Assembly (NCBI RefSeq): GCF_001761485.1
Contig: NC_090771.1
Location: forward strand, 2,976,001 to 3,040,000
Direction of reading: 5' to 3'
DNA from: Yarrowia lipolytica
Lineage: Eukaryota; Ascomycota; Dipodascomycetes; Dipodascales
DNA length: 64,000 bases
Below the pieces are notes generated by a model that did no database searches, was not told the DNA's origin, and saw only the letters and a list, made by a program, of their open reading frames with translations. Below are positions 54,248 to 64,000 of this stretch, in pieces. How positions within the stretch are numbered: position 1 is the stretch's first letter; each line of letters begins with the position of its first letter. Made by a program: the position numbers and the translations under genes.

Positions 54248-56983
54248 ATCAACCTCACTTCGAAACTAACATAACTCAATACATCTCAACATTAATTTAT
54301 AGCATGTGTCTTAATCATGTACGAGTACAGTATGTGTACTGTATATACGATAGCCCGCTAAGACAAAATCATCTTGCATTCCTTCTTGTGTTTGGACTCT
54401 TCACTTGGGGGAAAATGTTCGCCACAGTGAAGGCATATCATTTGGCCCTCCAAAGATTGGGACATTGAAACGAGTGTAGCTGGTCGGTAGGGGTGAGTTA
54501 GTATGTTTGTGGCTCGAGAGCCAGGAGATGATGCAGGTGTTGCGAGAAGTGATGGTTAGTTGATGGGCTTGGTGAATGCCAATTATCGATGTTATATATC
54601 GATGACGTTGTCCTCATGTTGTGGCTCGCTCGCTCTCACAAGGACACAAAATGCACATAATATTGTTGGATTTCCTATATAATATTTGGCCGGGTGATTT
54701 GAGGCTGCAACAGAATGCCAAACAATATATTGCGTTGCCCCCAGAATGTACCGGCATGTACTGGTAGATAACGTCATGATGCTAGTCAGAGCTTCATCCC
54801 CATCATTTTGAAGCGCCACTATGGTCAAAAAGAGGTCGCGATTTATTTTTTTGGCGAGAACTCTTGAACACAATCAGGCTGTAGCCTCTCTGCAATTACA
54901 GCATCCGCATGCAATCTTAGCCTTGGGAGGTGTGCGTGTCATCGCATGTGTGAAGGAGTGACACTGAAAAGGAACGCTTCACGAATACTGTAAGTCTCTT
55001 ACAATGACCTTTCTGTTATAGTACGAATACGTACTACAACGTATTACGAGCCGTACTCCTTCTTCCCCATCACCCCCAATAACTACCGTACGAGGAACGC
55101 CCCTCATCTGACAAGAGTGTGATATTTTTGTCTAATGACTCTTGCGGTAGATGTTGGGTCAGGTGTGAGGCATTGTCTGGTGGTCAATTTTGGAGCATTG
55201 AAGGAGGAAGCTACGCACCGTACGTAGGGGACATAGAAGGAGCTATTGGTAGTTACAAATTCTAAGGGGACTGGCGAGCAACAATTAGTGTACCAACACC
55301 TCCATTGGACTCAGCATAACTGGTCTTCACCTGAATTTCTACTCTCTGACACGAGAGCAAAACGGAACAGACCGCTGAACATCGCTTTGTTGGTGACGGT
55401 CGAACTATCATACTTATGGACAACTCTTTTCCTTCTGAGAGAATATATCCTCTGGATTTGGCTACAGTACATACTGAAGCCAACAATGCGAAGTTCCCCG
55501 CTCTCACAAGGAACTCTATTTCCACATGTAAACACCGCGTACATAATGTATGCGAGCGATTTATCCGTCACCGATTCGGTGTCAATTCGGCCGTTTTTAT
55601 CGCTCACTACAATGTAGCTACCTTGATTTGTGAGATAACCTTCCTCTTGGTGGGGATGCCGTCCTCTTGATCCGGATAATTGCTCTAAAGTCCGTTTCAA
55701 GTGTTAGCCTTTGAAATGCAGATGTTGACCAAGTGGTAATTAGTACGTACAGTACCCCATCCGTACTGTACCGTTCTGGTTTCTACAGGATACGAAGCCG
55801 CCATTCAAGGATATATCCCCACACTGGATGTTCCTTGTAAACATTCCACCTGTGACATTCTCCGAAACCCGTTCTGGGCTACAGCATGGGCCCAGATTGA
55901 TGTCATTGTCGCATGACCAGACGTCCAGGTGTCCAGACACTTCGTCAACAGTATTGATGTAGATATACTGGCGGCACTTTATGTGGTATTTGCATACAGG
56001 GATAAGTGTTGTATACCAGAAATGTCTATTGTTGCATTCGTGAGGTTGTAGAAGTACAAGTCCTAATTTGAGTGCACATATTATGTACTTGTACAAGTAC
56101 TTTTTTATTATCAGAAGTGTAGAAGGACAAGTATAGTGCATCAGAACAATATCTGATTTCTCAAACGAAATCAATGACTTCATGAAACATAATAACAAAA
56201 GTGTGATCTCAACGATTCCATTGACTTACTCATTCCATTGACATGCTTGGGGTATCGATCTGCAGGGCTTAATTTATTTATTTTGCTTGGGACTTGTTTG
56301 TGTGGGTGCATATATGCAAGGGCCAGAACCTAAAATGTGCTCTATATTAAGCTCTGTGATATCGCTACCGGGGGTGGGGAGGGGGAAATAGTTTTTGTAT
56401 AGTATACTATGCCACCAGTGTGACACACATTCCTTACAAAAAAGACAATATTGACTCTCTAATCTTGTAGCAGTAATCGATGGTGAATTGATTTGCTTGA
56501 ACAAATCCTGAAACCTATATCCGGTGTCGTAGAAAGTGAGTTAAAGTTGCTCAGTACATATTCCGCATAATATTTGTCTACGCGCTTCATGCAAAACTTG
56601 ACGCGTCACAAACGATGTCGTCAATGGAGGCCAGACAAAACTACCGCAGCAGATATGGTTCAAATCAAATGCACCGACGAGACACGATAGTTTTTACGAC
56701 CTGAGCTGAGCTTTGAAGCTATCCTGGGGGATTTCCTATGGGACACTCAATCCAGAGGATGATTCGAAGTCTTATCGTGTCTCAATCACGAAGGGGTGGC
56801 AAATTATGCGCTTCATAATCTAGCGTTGGTGGGTGCTGATATCATTGGCTATGTCTGCATGCTTATGCGTAGAATCGGAAACTTCTTCTGCCCGGCATCG
56901 TCCAGTAACTTCGTAGCTCTCACCCGGAATCATCAATTCAGGCTTCTCGCCTATACGTTCATAGCTCTCTGTTGGCTCCAGCG
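54248..56983. other. 2.7-kb gene-poor region
   Basis: Only short open frames without protein-like composition. GTAC motifs at 54318-54350, 55745 and 56080-56105. The stretch 55250-55700 is open in several frames on both strands but matches nothing I know. I see no gene, RNA or repeat I can support. Confidence 0.4.
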
Positions 56984-58364
56984 ATGTCAGACTTTTTCAT
57001 GAAGCCCGATTTGCCGGAGACACTTGACTTGCTACCAGAACCAGATATCTGTTCGCCAGACAGCAACGCAGGCCATTCCACCCATTCCGAGTCGTGTCCA
57101 GAACAAAGCTGTTGTGGACCAACAATTTCAGCCACCTCACCCTGACCGTTCGTCACCATCACATGCTTTCGGCGCTCCTCAACCATCCCAAACCGCTCAG
57201 CCACAACACCAGCCTGTTCAGCATACACAGCCGCTTCATGCCGCTCGACCAGTTCAACAGGCTCTCCAGGGTCAGCTGTCGGCCACGAATGGAGCCAGCG
57301 AGCAACATCAAGCAACAACAGCCGCCCCTCCCATTCGCAGTTACGGAGCTCCTGCCAGACGTGAGATAGTTGACTTGACAGACGATTATGGCCAGCCAAG
57401 AATAGAGAAAACAGAAGCAACACAGACAGTAAAGACAACACAGATAGTCCAGCCTACTCAGACAGCTCAGAATGCACCTACAAAGAGATAACTTGAACTG
57501 AATCGTTAACTATTTCTTTTCCCCTCTGTTCCACAAACATCTCCGCCAGCACAGAGCACCCCTGCACCTTTGCCTACGCCACCGGTTGAAAAGCATAGAC
57601 ACCATGACCCTGCCACTGCCACGCATCTCGACAAGGTAATTTGTTATTGGAACAAATGGCCAAAGGAATCAACTCGAACCCCTTCACTTACTTGGCCGGA
57701 TGACATACTTCCAGCCGAAGGAGATGCCTCCTTCCCTTCAATTGAAGTAGTCATTGCGGATGTCATGCTCTACGTTCCTCCTCAGCGTTACCAGGTCTTT
57801 GTTGAGCTCAAGGAAGACTATGAAATTGCACCCATTATTCACCCTACCAAACAGCCTGACCATATCGATTTGTATGCCTTGTTTTGTACACCACGAGACG
57901 CTTCCGGGGCAGCCATATTGGATCGTTGGAACGCGCTCATAAAATTGACGTACTGGTCAAGGTGTCGATTCTCGCTTCATCATTTCAAGGAGAGGTACGA
58001 ATTCTTAGTTAGGCTCCGTGGGACCAAACAACATACTGCTGCCAAGGCTGATATTAGCGAGCACCTTGTCGATTGTATGGATGTGATATTGTCTGAAGCG
58101 CTGCGTCTAGCCTGTCCCCTAGCTGGTAGCAAACCGAGATCGTCTTCTTACTGCGGCTGTCCCCGTGACGACCCTCTAGGATATCCCTGTGAGTACAAGA
58201 TGTCCACTATCGTGCAGCAGAGAAAGCTTTCGCTAGACGATTTCAACCCCCATTGGAGAAGTTTTTACGTGGACCTGAAGATTGTGAAAGTTAATGACCA
58301 AGGAAAAGATGCCAAGGAGCGCATTAGAACCTGGTGCCAATCTGTACTCCTTGGAATTAGGTAA
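56984..58364 (+). pseudogene. unresolved locus with a SUMO-interacting motif (spliced or broken)
   Basis: Three protein-like pieces. (1) ATG at 56984 opens MSDFFMKPDLPETLDLLPEPD and runs to a TGA near 57142. (2) A second frame from about 57060 to 57491 is rich in Pro, Gln and Thr and contains REIVDLTDDYG at about 57360, a textbook SUMO-interacting motif of the VIDLT-D type. (3) The same frame, after two stops at 57489 and 57507, reopens to 58364 with a well-mixed folded-protein composition (FVELKEDYEIAPIIHP, LDRWNALIKLTYWSRC, CGCPRDDPLGYPCEYK). Pieces 2 and 3 could be joined by a non-consensus intron (GTAAAG at 57429 to CAG at 57554, in phase); pieces 1 and 2 would need another junction or a frameshift. 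No family recognised. It is convergent with the SUMO-like gene. Confidence 0.45.
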
Positions 58365-58573
58365 CCAGGATGCTGGAGTTTTGGACCAGCCTCTCAGAAA
58401 GAGGCATAAAGTAGGTCATGCAGATTCATACTTAGTAATACAGGATAAATGACGCGTATCGATTATGTATACCTGAGGTTCGTTAGTACTCAAGTCTAAG
58501 TCTGATTAATACCGATACAATTGAATACAAACGAAACCCCCCAATTAACATGGTATCAACCTTTACCTGAATT

Positions 58574-58903
58574 CTAGCCACCGTTTCCACGCTCCACAGC
58601 CTCAATTACCCCTCCGTCCTGTAAACCAAGGGTGGCAATTGTTTTCTTGGTGTTCCTGATGCTTCTTCCGTCAACGGAATACATGAACCTCAGGGACCTG
58701 ACATCTTCTGGGAGCAACTGCATCAGTTTGATGAACGTAATGCCAGGTGGAACGGCACGGAACAGAAGCGTTCTTGATTTTCCATCTCCTGAAACATAGA
58801 CGAACGATAACTGAATGCGATGGCCGTCTTCGTCGCTTGTGTTAAGGTCATCACTGTCGTATTCTGCTGTCATATTCGGAATAAATTCCGATAGTGAGGT
58901 CAT
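58574..58903 (-). CDS. small SUMO-like protein ending in Gly-Gly
   Basis: 109 residues. An acidic flexible tail (1-29) precedes a ubiquitin-fold domain (30-103): RIQLSFVYVSGDGKSRTLLFRAVPPGITFIKLMQLLP, then SLRFMYSVDGRSI and TLGLQDGGVIEAV, ending ERGNGG. This follows the strand-helix-strand order of SUMO and the conserved SLRF-Y-DG-RI and L-MEDGD-IDAV elements of Smt3/Pmt3. The protein stops exactly at the Gly-Gly, so no protease maturation would be needed. It lacks about six residues in the helix-loop before SLRF and is divergent elsewhere, so it may be a second, specialised SUMO rather than the main one. Rad60/Esc2-type SUMO-like domains are the main alternative, but those are the ends of much longer proteins and lack a free GG. 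Confidence 0.75.
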   Translation of the reverse strand: MTSLSEFIPNMTAEYDSDDLNTSDEDGHRIQLSFVYVSGDGKSRTLLFRAVPPGITFIKLMQLLPEDVRSLRFMYSVDGRSIRNTKKTIATLGLQDGGVIEAVERGNGG

Positions 58904-60557
58904 TTTGAGATGATATCGCAGTTAGAATAAGTTAGGACGCAGTTTTGGAGATACTAGCTGCTCAGTTCATTGAGTTCCACATCAACCTCAGATTTTCCCT
59001 ACAAAGTAAGTCCAACACAAACGGTGTGTTTATAGTAAGTACAAGGGCGCTATTGAGCAATGAAGTGTGCAAAGAAAATCAAATCTGTTGAAAGAATCTC
59101 TTAATAAAAACAGTTGGCCTCCGTCATTATTTAGTTTTAAAAGGGGTGACCTGTTCTAGATATGAAAACTACCACTACAAGTAGAATGACCAACAAACGT
59201 AGGATAACAGTGGGAACCCAAAATTATTCTATCTAATTGTAGTGCGGACCTCATTTCAGATTTTGTTAAGAGATTGAATCGCTGAAACTTATAGAGGGAC
59301 ATGACAGCATCAAGTAATCACGAGAAATTGGTTTAAAAAGATACCGACTTAACAGTTCCGTTCTACTCACAATGTTTCTCGCTTATCAGATAACCACATT
59401 CCCGTGTGCTGATGGGCTTAACGCAAACGTCTACCTTCACTGACAAGACAAATATCATATCAGTAATTGATCAGTAATTCTTCAATTTCAAATGCAACAT
59501 TAGTTGCACATGATTGTACAGTATGTACTGTACACTGTACTGTGCACCTACGGTCATACACTACGTAGCTGCCATCTTAAGAAACAAGAGCGATATACCT
59601 CAACAACCTCGAAAATTGCGCCCGTGACCATGACCTAACTGAACAAAACACATCTGGCATTATTCTAATCATGATCGACCCTAGAAGTACTGTGACTGCT
59701 TCAACAAATCCGGAATTTCTGGTTTCAAGGAGAGTGTCGAACAAGACGGCTGACGTGGAAGCAGCTACATACTGTGGTTGGTAGGGGCGGGCCTGTATAG
59801 TGTCTTATACACGAATTGTCGGTGGGTCGAGAGTAAATCTGCTCCGTCGGTATAAAATGCCGATGATACTGCCCTTGAGTTTTGCTACGCCTGACAAGAA
59901 AGATCCCGAGTTAACCTGAGACTGGTGCCATGCCCAATACGACCTCCTCTATTACGTACAGTACATACAGTACATACAGTACTGTACTGGAATGTTCGCA
60001 ACTGCGTGAGGTGAAAGTCGGGAAATGACTTAAGCTTGTGTACAATATATTGACAGTATGTACTTGTACCTTTGCAACCATGGGGGAGGAAAGTAAACGC
60101 GAAGATGGGAATTGCAATCACAACGATGTGCTAACAGTATTATGCGCAATTGGGTTTCTCCTCTCTAGTAAACCAGTGTATCCGAGTATGCTAAATCGGC
60201 AGTTCTTCGTCTTCTTCATGAAGTATTTGAGTCTCTTTCCCGTTGTAGATCCTGATACTACAAATAACTACGTTTTTGACAAAGGAGATGCCTACATGTT
60301 TCCAACGACCAAAACAAGTGCAAATAGTGAAACGAGACAGTTCATGAAATTCATCAGATTGTATGTATCGTTACAGACACAGTCTCTTATCCTTGGTGCT
60401 TCGTCCAAAAACTCGAACTGATTCACATCCACGTTACTTTGATGCAAGAAAAGTTCTTCTACCAGATATTACGCAATAGGCATTCCAGATTCATTGTATT
60501 TTTGCCGGTAAAATGACTTGTTTGGCCAGTTAAATGGAATATTACATTTGCCAAACC
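58904..60557. other. 1.65-kb gene-poor region upstream of the 5S gene
   Basis: AT-rich. Dense GTAC/TACAGTAC runs at 59515-59545 and 59955-59990, an isolated TATAAAA at 59851-59857 followed by only a 20-codon frame, and a 3' part (60403-60557) that is duplicated downstream. An open frame of 127 codons at 60038-60421 has no family resemblance. Confidence 0.4.
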
Positions 60558-60582
60558 AGTTGCGGCCATATCCTGGTGAAAA
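60403..60582 (+). repeat. direct repeat, copy 1 (includes start of 5S rRNA)
   Basis: 180 bp, matched by 60723-60902 with four mismatches seen by eye. The last 25 bp are the start of the 5S gene, so the repeat covers its upstream flank and first residues. Confidence 0.92.
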
Positions 60583-60679
60583 TACGGCTTCCCGTCCGAT
60601 CAGCCATAGTCAAGCACCAGAGAGCCCAGTTAGTATTGTAGTGGGAGACCTATACGAGAATCCTTGGGTGCTGCCAATT
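60558..60679 (+). rRNA. 5S ribosomal RNA gene (variant or possibly degenerate)
   Basis: About 121 nt beginning AGTTGCGGCCATATCCTGG and ending GGGTGCTGCCAATT, aligning along its length to yeast 5S: TTCCCGTCCGATCA is exact, TAGTCAAGCACCAG is the A box (usual TAGTTAAGC), and GTAGTGGGAGACCTATACG is the C-box region (usual GTAGTGGGTGACCATACG). A T-run follows. It is outside any rDNA unit, as is usual in this yeast, where 5S genes are dispersed. Differences in the A and C boxes and an extra C in the 3' arm of helix I suggest either a diverged copy or a relic. Confidence 0.82.
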
Positions 60680-60681
60680 AC

Positions 60682-60687
60682 TTTTTT
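60682..60687 (+). terminator. RNA polymerase III terminator of 5S gene
   Basis: Six T residues three bases after the end of the 5S sequence, with a second T4 run shortly after. Confidence 0.7.
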
Positions 60688-60722
60688 GCTCTTTTGTTCA
60701 AATGGGATGGTACTTATTCTTT

Positions 60723-60902
60723 GTCCAAAAACTCGAACTGATTCACATCCACGTTACTTTGATGCAAGAAAAGTTCTTCTACCAGATATTACGCAATAGG
60801 CATTCCAGATTCATTGCATGTTTGCCGGTAAAAGGACTTGTTTGGCCAGTTAAATGGAATATTACATTTGTCAAACCAGTTGCGGCCATATCCTGGTGAA
60901 AA
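60723..60902 (+). repeat. direct repeat, copy 2, ending in a truncated 5S fragment
   Basis: Second copy of the 180-bp unit at an offset of exactly 320 bp. It includes the first roughly 25 nt of 5S (GTTGCGGCCATATCCTGGTG) at 60879-60902 and then diverges, so the second 5S gene is missing beyond that point. Confidence 0.92.
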
Positions 60903-61729
60903 AAGTTCCACATATAGGTTCATCCGTTCCAGCCTCCTCATCATGCATGCATTCTGAATACCCCAAGGGAAGGAAAAAAGATGGATTATTTGGGAGCTAA
61001 GAAGACAGTTTGTTGCACAGATGATGCCACATCCTTCCAGTCGGAACCTTTATCTTCCAAAATCAAGATTCAGGTGGCTTCGGTATCATGGAATATTCTC
61101 CGCTATTCTGTCAATTTTTCTTGCCCCAGGAGGGCTTGGTGCAATAATTAAAAGGTTTTATGATATGTAAGGAGGGATGGCATCTTTGGGGTCTACTAAG
61201 TAGGCAGGGAAAACTGACATGGGACTGTTTAGAAGAATGAAATCATAATTTTACCACTAAAGTATGCCATCATTGCAGCATTTGTTTCAAAATATCTCTA
61301 CCATCACATTCTGGAGCTTTCCATCTGATTCTGACGACTTCTTTCTCCTGCACCCTAAAGAATGGTCGGCATAATGCATGCATCAACGATGCACATTTTT
61401 TTCGCCACTGACCAACCTCTCCGAACCTAAACAGCCTCGGCAAGGAATATATAAACCCCCTCTACGTCCCTCTTTTTCAATCAGAATCAGACCAGTTCAC
61501 TCTGAGTCATTCTGGAGATGGAAGGTGCCTTTTATAGCCTGCTGAGATGCAGAGCTGATAAGCAGACCTGTCTCATACAACGAGGACCGCTTCGCTAGCC
61601 ATGTCCGTTGAGTTGTTTGGGCAATGACGCGTTTACCGCATGAGCCCGTTTCGGTCAAGAGACTCTCGCTATGACGCATTGAAAAAGATGTATGAGCCTG
61701 AGAATGTGCGACAGCTTCTGATTGGGCGT
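60903..61729. other. gene-poor region with an isolated TATA element
   Basis: No convincing open frame. TATATAAA at 61448-61455 is followed by C-rich and CT-rich sequence (ccccctctacgtccctctttttcaatc style), the layout of a strong RNA polymerase II promoter, directly before the GAGCCA repeat field. Confidence 0.4.
61448..61455 (+). promoter_or_regulatory. TATA box before the GAGCCA repeat field
   Basis: TATATAAA with a downstream CT-rich initiator-like block. It could drive a transcript through 61500-62600. No coding frame of any length follows on +. Confidence 0.35.
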
Positions 61730-62570
61730 TTGAGCTGAGATTTGGTTCTCGGCGAGTTCAACACAGAGGCGAGTACGACCGCCTGCGCCAAGTGTCAGTA
61801 AGTCCGTGACTGTGCGTCCGGTTGACCGCCATGAGCTGAAAATGCCATGAGCCAAGAGCGAGTTTGGCCTGCTGAAATGCCTGAGCCTACTCCGTGTCTT
61901 GTGAGTTCTTGAGGACCACATGTGCAGCCGCCAGAGCAAAGAGCCAGACAGTGAAACATCTGCAGAGCCACCGACAGAGATTTTCAAGGGTGAAACTCCT
62001 TTCGAGACTCCTTTCCCACAGGTGAAATTCCTGTATGAGAAGCCGCCTAGAATCTGAAGAGCCAAGCTGAAATGCCAGAGCTGCCAGTTGTAGAGCAAAG
62101 ATCTGCTTTGACAGACGCCATACATGGTCAAAAGAGCAAGCCAGAGCCAGAGCTATAAGCCAGAGCCAGAGCGACATGAGCCAGAGCTGATACGCCAGAT
62201 ACCACAGAGTCAGAGCGATAGCCAGAGCCACAGATGCCTGAGTGTGAGCCATAAGTCCAAAGAGCAAGAGCCACACAGGTCAGAGCCAGCGCTGAAATGC
62301 CAGAGCCAGAACCCATGCCACGAGCAAAGAGCCAGTAAGCCCTTCAAGGCAATAAGTGCCAAACGCCGTGAGAGCAACGTCAATGCCACTAAGTCCAGAG
62401 AGCGATAAGAGCCATTTCGCCTGAGCAAGAGCCAGTGAGTCCACAGATGCAATAAGCGCCAAACGCCAGAGCACAGACAGAGCCGAAGGAGCCAGGGCCA
62501 TAGAGCCGAGGCCAGCCAGTTGCCAATAAGTCCAAAGAGCAATGAGAGCCTGAGCACGAGCCGAAGTCAC
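61730..62570. repeat. degenerate GAGCCA-type minisatellite
   Basis: About 840 bp dominated by variants of the hexamer GAGCCA and of AAGAGC/AAGTCC. A higher-order pattern is visible: aataagtgccaaacgcc at 62351 recurs as aataagcgccaaacgcc at 62451, exactly 100 bp later, and ataagtccaaagagca at 62251 recurs at 62526. Leucine/serine-rich frames on the minus strand and Ser/Gln/Glu/Pro-rich frames on plus are products of the repeat. Confidence 0.75.
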
Positions 62571-64000
62571 ACTATTCAAGGAGTAGGCAGTGAACCTCTT
62601 AGCCAGAGGATGTAACTGACCGAACCTGTTTATCTAGTTTTTAAGAGGAGTAGGTGAAAATCCGAACCTCTTGGGTTAATAAATCATGGACCAAAGAGTC
62701 CCCCCGAATATTTGAGTTGTAGAGAGTTGAACAGTATTTGTAGTTGTAGAAGCGATCTTTTGTAGAGAACCATTGCTGAACCGCCTTGATCTCGTGATTA
62801 TTCACCTTGTTGGAGTTGGAGAATGGTGTTATAGCCAGTACACAGTTGCACGTACACAGCGGAGAGGCCAAGTATTAGTAACGTTGAGGAAACTTAGCCT
62901 CGACAAATATTCGTGACTCCCTTGGGCAGAGAACAAGTCAGCGGACTGATCCCACGGAAGACTTCCTGTGCTATGGGAATGCTCTTATGGGCTTCGAGCA
63001 CGACACCATTGGCCTCACGTTCATATATCCCCCTTAGAAGACCCCTGTGGCGCTCCCAACGTGTCAATCAAGACGGCACAATATCGCTAATCATATTGTG
63101 CCAGGTGGTACGAAAGACTCCTAGAAAGAGGTCATGAAACAGCTACCGTCATGAACAGATGGAGGTGGCGATAGACAAAGATATACCTTTCGTTGAAGAA
63201 TACGCCCACTTCGAATAGTCTTGGTCTCGCGATCACGGTCGGTGCAGTCTCAGCTGTCAGCTCCGACTCCACAGGTTTTGTCGGTCCCTCTAAAATTCAC
63301 GGTAGATCCGAGTCCTCCGAATCGACTGATGACTTCTCTCCTGGCTCCGACATGGACGGTGAAGAGTAGTTCTACAAGTAGCCTGACGGACTTCGTAGGC
63401 TTGCCATCAGCACCTCTCTTTTCCGCAGGTACATCTGGTGCTGTCACTTGTCGTAATCCCATATCTTAGATCGTAGAAACTATTTTATGGCCCATTATGA
63501 GCTATACCTGTTCCTAGTCAGGCAAATAAGTAATCATCGAAGTTATACGTGACTTCTAAAAACTACCGATGATCTTGTAGATGAAGTCGCAATCCAGAAG
63601 GTACATGGGTTGACTACTCTGTGCTTCAACACCAATTATCCCACTTATACATTGATGAAGCCACCGTAAACCACGAAGTAGAGTCAGTTGAACTCTTCAT
63701 GCCATATGGAATACGCTCTTACGACCATCTTGAGAACCACTAGAGCACGCCTGAGAATGTCTTGATATCTGTTATAATCTTATATTGAAGCAAGGTCGTT
63801 GAAAGCATCCCCTTTATTATCTGCACCTCCTAACAGCTTGGTTGAATGGAGGTGGGGGACCGGTGGAGGAATTAATGTACACGAGTCGCAGCCCTCGATC
63901 TATTCGGTTAGTATACAAGTAGAAGTGCTTTATTTTAACAATCGGATGGGTTCACTACAATCTGTTCATCATGAAGTACCAACCCCACAGTCACCAACCA
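62571..64000. other. gene-poor right end of window
   Basis: No convincing gene. Several fragments of 60-90 codons are open but short and unlike known proteins. No telomeric repeat, rDNA or tRNA was seen. The sequence may be decayed unique DNA. Confidence 0.4.

Noticed and set aside
56650-56670. B-box-like GTTCAAATC, possible tRNA gene
   Set aside because: No A box at the right distance and no cloverleaf arms; no tRNA gene was found anywhere in the window by eye.
56959-57441. 160-codon minus-strand frame with a hydrophobic start, overlapping the SIM locus
   Set aside because: It could mimic a secreted protein, but the hydrophobic start is the complement of a Gln/Thr-rich stretch and the plus strand has the more natural composition and the SIM. 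Kept only as an alternative.
59851-59940. TATAAAA followed by a 20-codon frame
   Set aside because: The frame is too short and lacks any support; the TATA may be chance in AT-rich DNA.
60038-60421. 127-codon open frame before the 5S gene
   Set aside because: Composition not protein-like, overlaps the direct repeat, no recognisable domain.
62124-62579. Leu/Ala-rich and Ser/Gln-rich frames on both strands
   Set aside because: All derive from the GAGCCA-type repeat; open in many frames at once because of the repeat.
62571-64000. Possible LTR-element fossil at the right end
   Set aside because: I looked for paired terminal repeats, a primer-binding site and gag or pol remains and found nothing I could support.

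Overview
The window is compact, intron-poor fungal DNA that fits the oleaginous yeast Yarrowia lipolytica or a close relative. Seven genes carry a short intron with a GTGAGT-type donor and a CTAAC branch point only a few bases before the acceptor AG. There are two secreted proteases of the XPR2 alkaline-protease family and an isolated 5S rRNA gene outside an rDNA unit. From memory, unverified, ADE2 of Y. lipolytica lies near the right end of chromosome B. A subtelomeric setting for the gene-poor right side is therefore possible but not shown here.

Layout. 0-7 kb: the 3' end of a PalH/Rim21 alkaline-pH sensor, then COX24/mS38 divergent from MON2. 7-17.3 kb: two XPR2-like subtilases enclose BNA5 (kynureninase), HAM1, FAP7 and CDC36/NOT2. 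18-30 kb: a fungal membrane protein, a MAU2/SCC4-like cohesin loader, SPT15 (TBP), a rhomboid, a DHDPS-family aldolase, a small unknown gene and NNR1. 29-34.7 kb: a spliced BUB1/MAD3-type checkpoint kinase and ADE2. 34.8-51.5 kb: RRN7, PBP1, a coiled-coil protein, VMA21, ERG24, MED18, NOP7, PCP1, a GatF/GatC-like protein, VTC1 and a flavin amine oxidase. 53-64 kb is gene-poor: an arrestin-like PPxY protein, an unresolved locus with a canonical SUMO-interacting motif, a small SUMO-like protein ending in Gly-Gly, a 5S rRNA gene inside a partial tandem duplication, and a degenerate GAGCCA-rich repeat field.

Functional links. PalH/Rim21 signalling is known to control alkaline protease genes in this yeast, so its presence near two XPR2 paralogues is suggestive. 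Most of the rest are unrelated housekeeping genes. The least expected item is the right-hand pair: a SUMO-like modifier convergent with an open reading region carrying an IVDLTDD motif.

Several start codons were moved inward from the longest open frame because the upstream extension looks non-coding. Seven splice junctions were placed by eye from frame continuity and consensus.
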